The translations under genes were made by a program, and so were the position numbers. The notes under the pieces are model-generated. The model saw only the letters and a list, made by a program, of their open reading frames with translations. It had not been told where the DNA came from and searched no databases. Source: Lotus japonicus (Eukaryota > Streptophyta > Magnoliopsida > Fabales > Fabaceae). From it: 64,000 nt of DNA. Position 1 is the stretch's first letter. Every line of letters begins with the position of its first letter. The stretch spans positions 67,194,732-67,258,731 of the forward strand of contig NC_080044.1 of the NCBI RefSeq assembly GCF_012489685.1, read 5' to 3'. Shown piece by piece: positions 60,901 to 64,000 of the stretch.

Positions 60901-63736
60901 ATGGCCTTGGTTTTGGAAGATTCATTGGGGCAATGGTATAGTATGGTGGTAATTATTGAATGTGATACCCTTCAATTTATTTATTTTTTATCGGTGACCA
61001 CATATACATAACAAAAATAAGCTTTGGGTTCTGGTAAGCATTTCTAGATATCAAGGTATTTTATGTGATCCATCTCCATCTGAAACATGGAGATGTAGTG
61101 CATTGATTTTTCTTTTACTGTTGCCCTTATTTTCGGTCTGAGACATCAGATAGAAACATTGTACCTCAGTACGTCTGGTATTTTCTTCTAACAGTTCAAA
61201 ATTCCAGGTCTTCTCCTCCTAAAATGATTGAAGCTCCTAATGGTAGAAACTTGCGGCTGCAATTTAGGTCCCGGCTGTCTCTTCCCCTATTCACGGGAGG
61301 AAAAGTGGAAGGCGAGCAGGGGGCTCCAATTCATGTTGTCCTGAGTGATGCCACTAGTGGAAATGTTGTAACATCTGGACCTGAAGCCTCTATGAAACTT
61401 GATGTTGTTGTCCTTGAAGGTGATTTTAATAACGAAGATGATGAAGATTGGAATCAAGAAGAATTTGAAAGCCATGTGGTGAAAGAACGAGAAGGAAAGA
61501 GACCTTTGTTAACTGGGGACCTGCAAGTGACGCTCAAGGAAGGAGTTGGAACATTGGGGGAACTGACATTTACTGATAATTCAAGCTGGATAAGGAGCCG
61601 TAAATTCAGGCTTGGCCTGAAGGTGGCATCAGGTTTTTGCGAGTCTATACGGATTCGTGAGGCTAAGACAGTGGCTTTCACAGTTAAAGATCATAGAGGA
61701 GAATGTAGGGTTATGCTTTTGCATCTTCTAGTTTTGCTCTAGCATTAGTGCTCTACCTGCTCCTATTCCTTAACACTGTCATTCTAATTTCATATTTTGT
61801 CACAGTATATAAAAAACATTATCCTCCTGCATTGAATGATGATGTGTGGAGATTGGAGAAGATAGGCAAGGATGGGTCATTTCACAAGAAGCTGAATAAT
61901 GCAGGAATATTCACAGTTGAAGATTTTCTTCGGCTTGCAGTTAAAGATCAACAAAAACTGCGGAATGTAAGTTTAGGTTTTTTTGTCTTCATCTTAAAGT
62001 TGGGTCTTTCCAGCCAATTCCTTATATTATTCAACTGTAGATCCTTGGGAGTGGAATGTCAAACAAGATGTGGGAGGCTCTCTTAGACCATGCAAAGACT
62101 TGTGTTCTAAGTGGGAAGCTCTATGTTTATTATCCAGAAGATACAAGAAATGTTGGTGTTATTTTTAACAATGTCTATGAGCTGCGTGGCCTTATAACAG
62201 GAGAACAATTCTTTTCTGCTGATTCTCTCACTGATAGCCAGAAGGTTAGTCAGCATCATGCATTTCTTCCACTGTTCTCTGTAGACAATTCAATTACTTT
62301 AAGGGTTTGATGACTTGAGTATGATAGTTTTAATTGATCGGAAATGATATCTGTATTTTCTCTTACACTTGCAAATATTCCAATATTGAAACCAATAAAC
62401 AAGTGTGTGTTATGTTACTGACTTACAAAAGGCTAAATAATGATCTGGACTGTAACATTAAGAATTATCAAGGCTGAAAGTTTGCAATTTCTTTTTAAAG
62501 CTTTCTGTTAGGAATAGGGTAAGTTGATGATACCTTCAAAATGCTCTTGCAAATCCAGGTTTATGTAGATTCGTTGGTAAAGAAGGCCTATGACAATTGG
62601 GATCAGGTAGTAGAGTATGATGGCAAATCACTTGTGAATGCTGAGCAGAATAATAGTTCTGTTGAATCTGAAAATGAACTTCATCTAGAGTCAATTGATT
62701 ATGGTAGTGGTTTGGGTCATCAACTGCAACTTCCCCTCCCAATGCCTGTTCCTTCTGAACAGCAAATGAATTCAGGGATGGCGGTTGGAGGTAAGCATTC
62801 TTTTTTCCACGAACTCCAATTCGATGGATCCTCTCTTTTTGTTCTTCCTCCCTCCTTTTCTTTTGGAACAGGGGTGTCAGATTTTCAGTTACGTATCTCA
62901 AATATAATTTCACATTACAGCTTTCTGATGATAATGAAATAGATGAAATGTTTTTTTGTAATATTGTTGATTAACAAATATCAAGATTAAAAAAATAGTT
63001 ATAAAATGAATCTTCTACCCCTGAAAACAAAAAATAAAAATAAAATATGGCATATGCATGAATTAATTTCTTTACTTGCAAAGTTCCATACAACGTTGCT
63101 GATTGTGCATGTCTGATGATCTTAAGATCTAAATGTGTGCTATACATTCTCTTTTCAGGTTATGAAAATAGTTTGGTAACAAGATATCCAACCCACTCAT
63201 TAATTGCAAACTCCAACTCCCGGAGTCAGTTTGACAGCTCATTATATCTCTCTAGTGACCAATTAATAAGCAATGCTCATCAAACCCAAAGCACTAGGAA
63301 TGATCATGGTACAGTAGGGTTAGCTCTTGGCCCTCCTCAATCATCAACATCAGGGTTCCATGCTGGTAGCTCCTCGGTTCAGTCGTCTACCCTAAATCCT
63401 TTTGATGATTGGTCGCAGAACAGGGACAAAGGGGTTGATGATTTCTTTTCAGAAGAAGAAATCCGCATTAGAAGTAATGAGATGCTAGAGAATGAAGATA
63501 TGCAGCACTTGCTTCGCCTCTTCAGCATGGGAGGTCATTCCTCCATGAATGCTGAGGATGTCTATTCATACCCTTCATTCATGCCATCTCCGATGCCTAA
63601 CATAGACGAGGATCGCTCTCGTCCAGGCAGAGCTGTTGTGGGATGGCTGAAGATCAAGGCAGCAATGAGGTGGGGCTTCTTTATCAGGAAGAGAGCGGCT
63701 GAGAGGCGGGCACAGATAGAGGAGATAGATGATTAG
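57943..63736 (+). CDS. CBP60B-like: CBP60 calmodulin-binding transcription factor (CBP60B-like)
   Basis: Eight exons: 57943-58040, 59425-59500, 60003-60061, 61208-61704, 61806-61966, 62041-62244, 62559-62790, 63159-63736. All junctions are in phase and give 634 residues, the usual length. A short N-terminus with [13 protein letters not shown] (nuclear-localisation-like) leads into [20 protein letters not shown], the start of the CBP60 domain. The central part has [20 protein letters not shown] and GMSNKMWE, the plant-specific DNA-binding core. The last about 30 residues (604-634) hold [20 protein letters not shown], a basic amphipathic calmodulin-binding helix; its C-terminal position is typical of CBP60A-F and unlike CBP60g. 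CBP60 factors are nuclear and control salicylic-acid and immune genes; CBP60B is a broad activator. Position beside BIO3-BIO1 supports CBP60B orthology. Confidence 0.95.
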
Positions 63737-64000
63737 GTTGTTTAGACAATGATTGCAGGCTTAACAGATAGCCTAAAGATCTTACTAATATTCTGCAAAT
63801 TTAATTGTCTGTGTTAGTGCCAATCAAATTGTGCAGTACATGGTGTTGACACTCTAGATTTATGCTTTACCTTTGTCCACTATCCTGTACAGTTAGGAAA
63901 AACCGCGATTGCTATTTGTTTTTCCATTTCATGTTCATGTCACTCCCTATCTGTCATCTTTCAATTGGTTTTGGGTTTAGTGGTGAGGTTTTTATAAAAC
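63737..64000 (+). other. 3' untranslated and flanking sequence of the CBP60 gene
   Basis: Non-coding sequence after the stop codon up to the window edge. No clear AATAAA signal and no further gene is visible. Confidence 0.6.

Noticed and set aside
1..64000. tRNA, rRNA, CRISPR or bacterial operon features
   Set aside because: None could be supported by eye; the sequence is plant nuclear DNA. A tRNAscan-type run would be needed to exclude tRNA genes fully.

Overview
The window is nuclear DNA of a flowering plant, most probably a papilionoid legume. The genes have many GT-AG introns, intergenic DNA is AT-rich and full of plant transposon families, and the proteins are typical eudicot ones. The legume assignment is inference from protein similarity; the species cannot be fixed from sequence alone. 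There are no bacterial features (operons, ribosome binding sites, CRISPR), and I recognised no tRNA or rRNA gene.

Six protein-coding genes have reading frames that close exactly across every proposed splice junction. In order: (1) a UGT78-type flavonoid 3-O-glycosyltransferase, + strand, 4324-6480, 2 exons; (2) an R2R3-MYB of the MYB36/RAX subgroup, - strand, 16628-18071, 3 exons; (3) a PB1-domain Raf-like MAPKKK, - strand, 27834-34566, 8 exons; (4) an FGGY carbohydrate kinase, - strand, 36928-43698, 15 exons; (5) the bifunctional biotin enzyme BIO3-BIO1, + strand, 47283-55757, 14 exons; (6) a calmodulin-binding CBP60 transcription factor, + strand, 57943-63736, 8 exons. Genes 2, 3, 5 and 6 match, as I recall it, the Arabidopsis chromosome 5 block At5g57620 (MYB36), At5g57610 (Raf-like kinase), At5g57590 (BIO3-BIO1) and At5g57580 (CBP60B). 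The block would therefore be an old microsyntenic segment, with FGGY kinase an additional member here. The genes do not form one pathway; they are independent neighbours in specialised metabolism, root and meristem development, stress signalling, sugar salvage, biotin synthesis and immunity.

Mobile DNA fills the spaces between genes and several introns. Elements with visible boundaries are: a 772-bp hAT-type element with 8-bp target duplications (2548-3319); two related Mutator-type MITEs (796-977 and 46838-47058); a third MITE and a SINE-like retroposon inside the UGT intron; a Helitron-like element (22076-23554); and a 426-bp TRIM with 139-bp LTRs and a 5-bp target duplication inside kinase intron 3, nested in an older LTR element. 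Fragments of a CACTA element and a LINE are also present.

The most unusual structure lies between the UGT and MYB genes, at about 7.77-15.07 kb. It is an array of ten large imperfect palindromes, each with a core of about 237-242 bp and longer flanking arms, repeated about every 0.7 kb. The units fall into three types in a repeating A-B-C order, giving a higher-order period of about 2.1 kb. No protein-coding gene is visible in the array. If transcribed, it would fold into serial long hairpins, so it is a candidate small-RNA-producing locus or satellite-like array.
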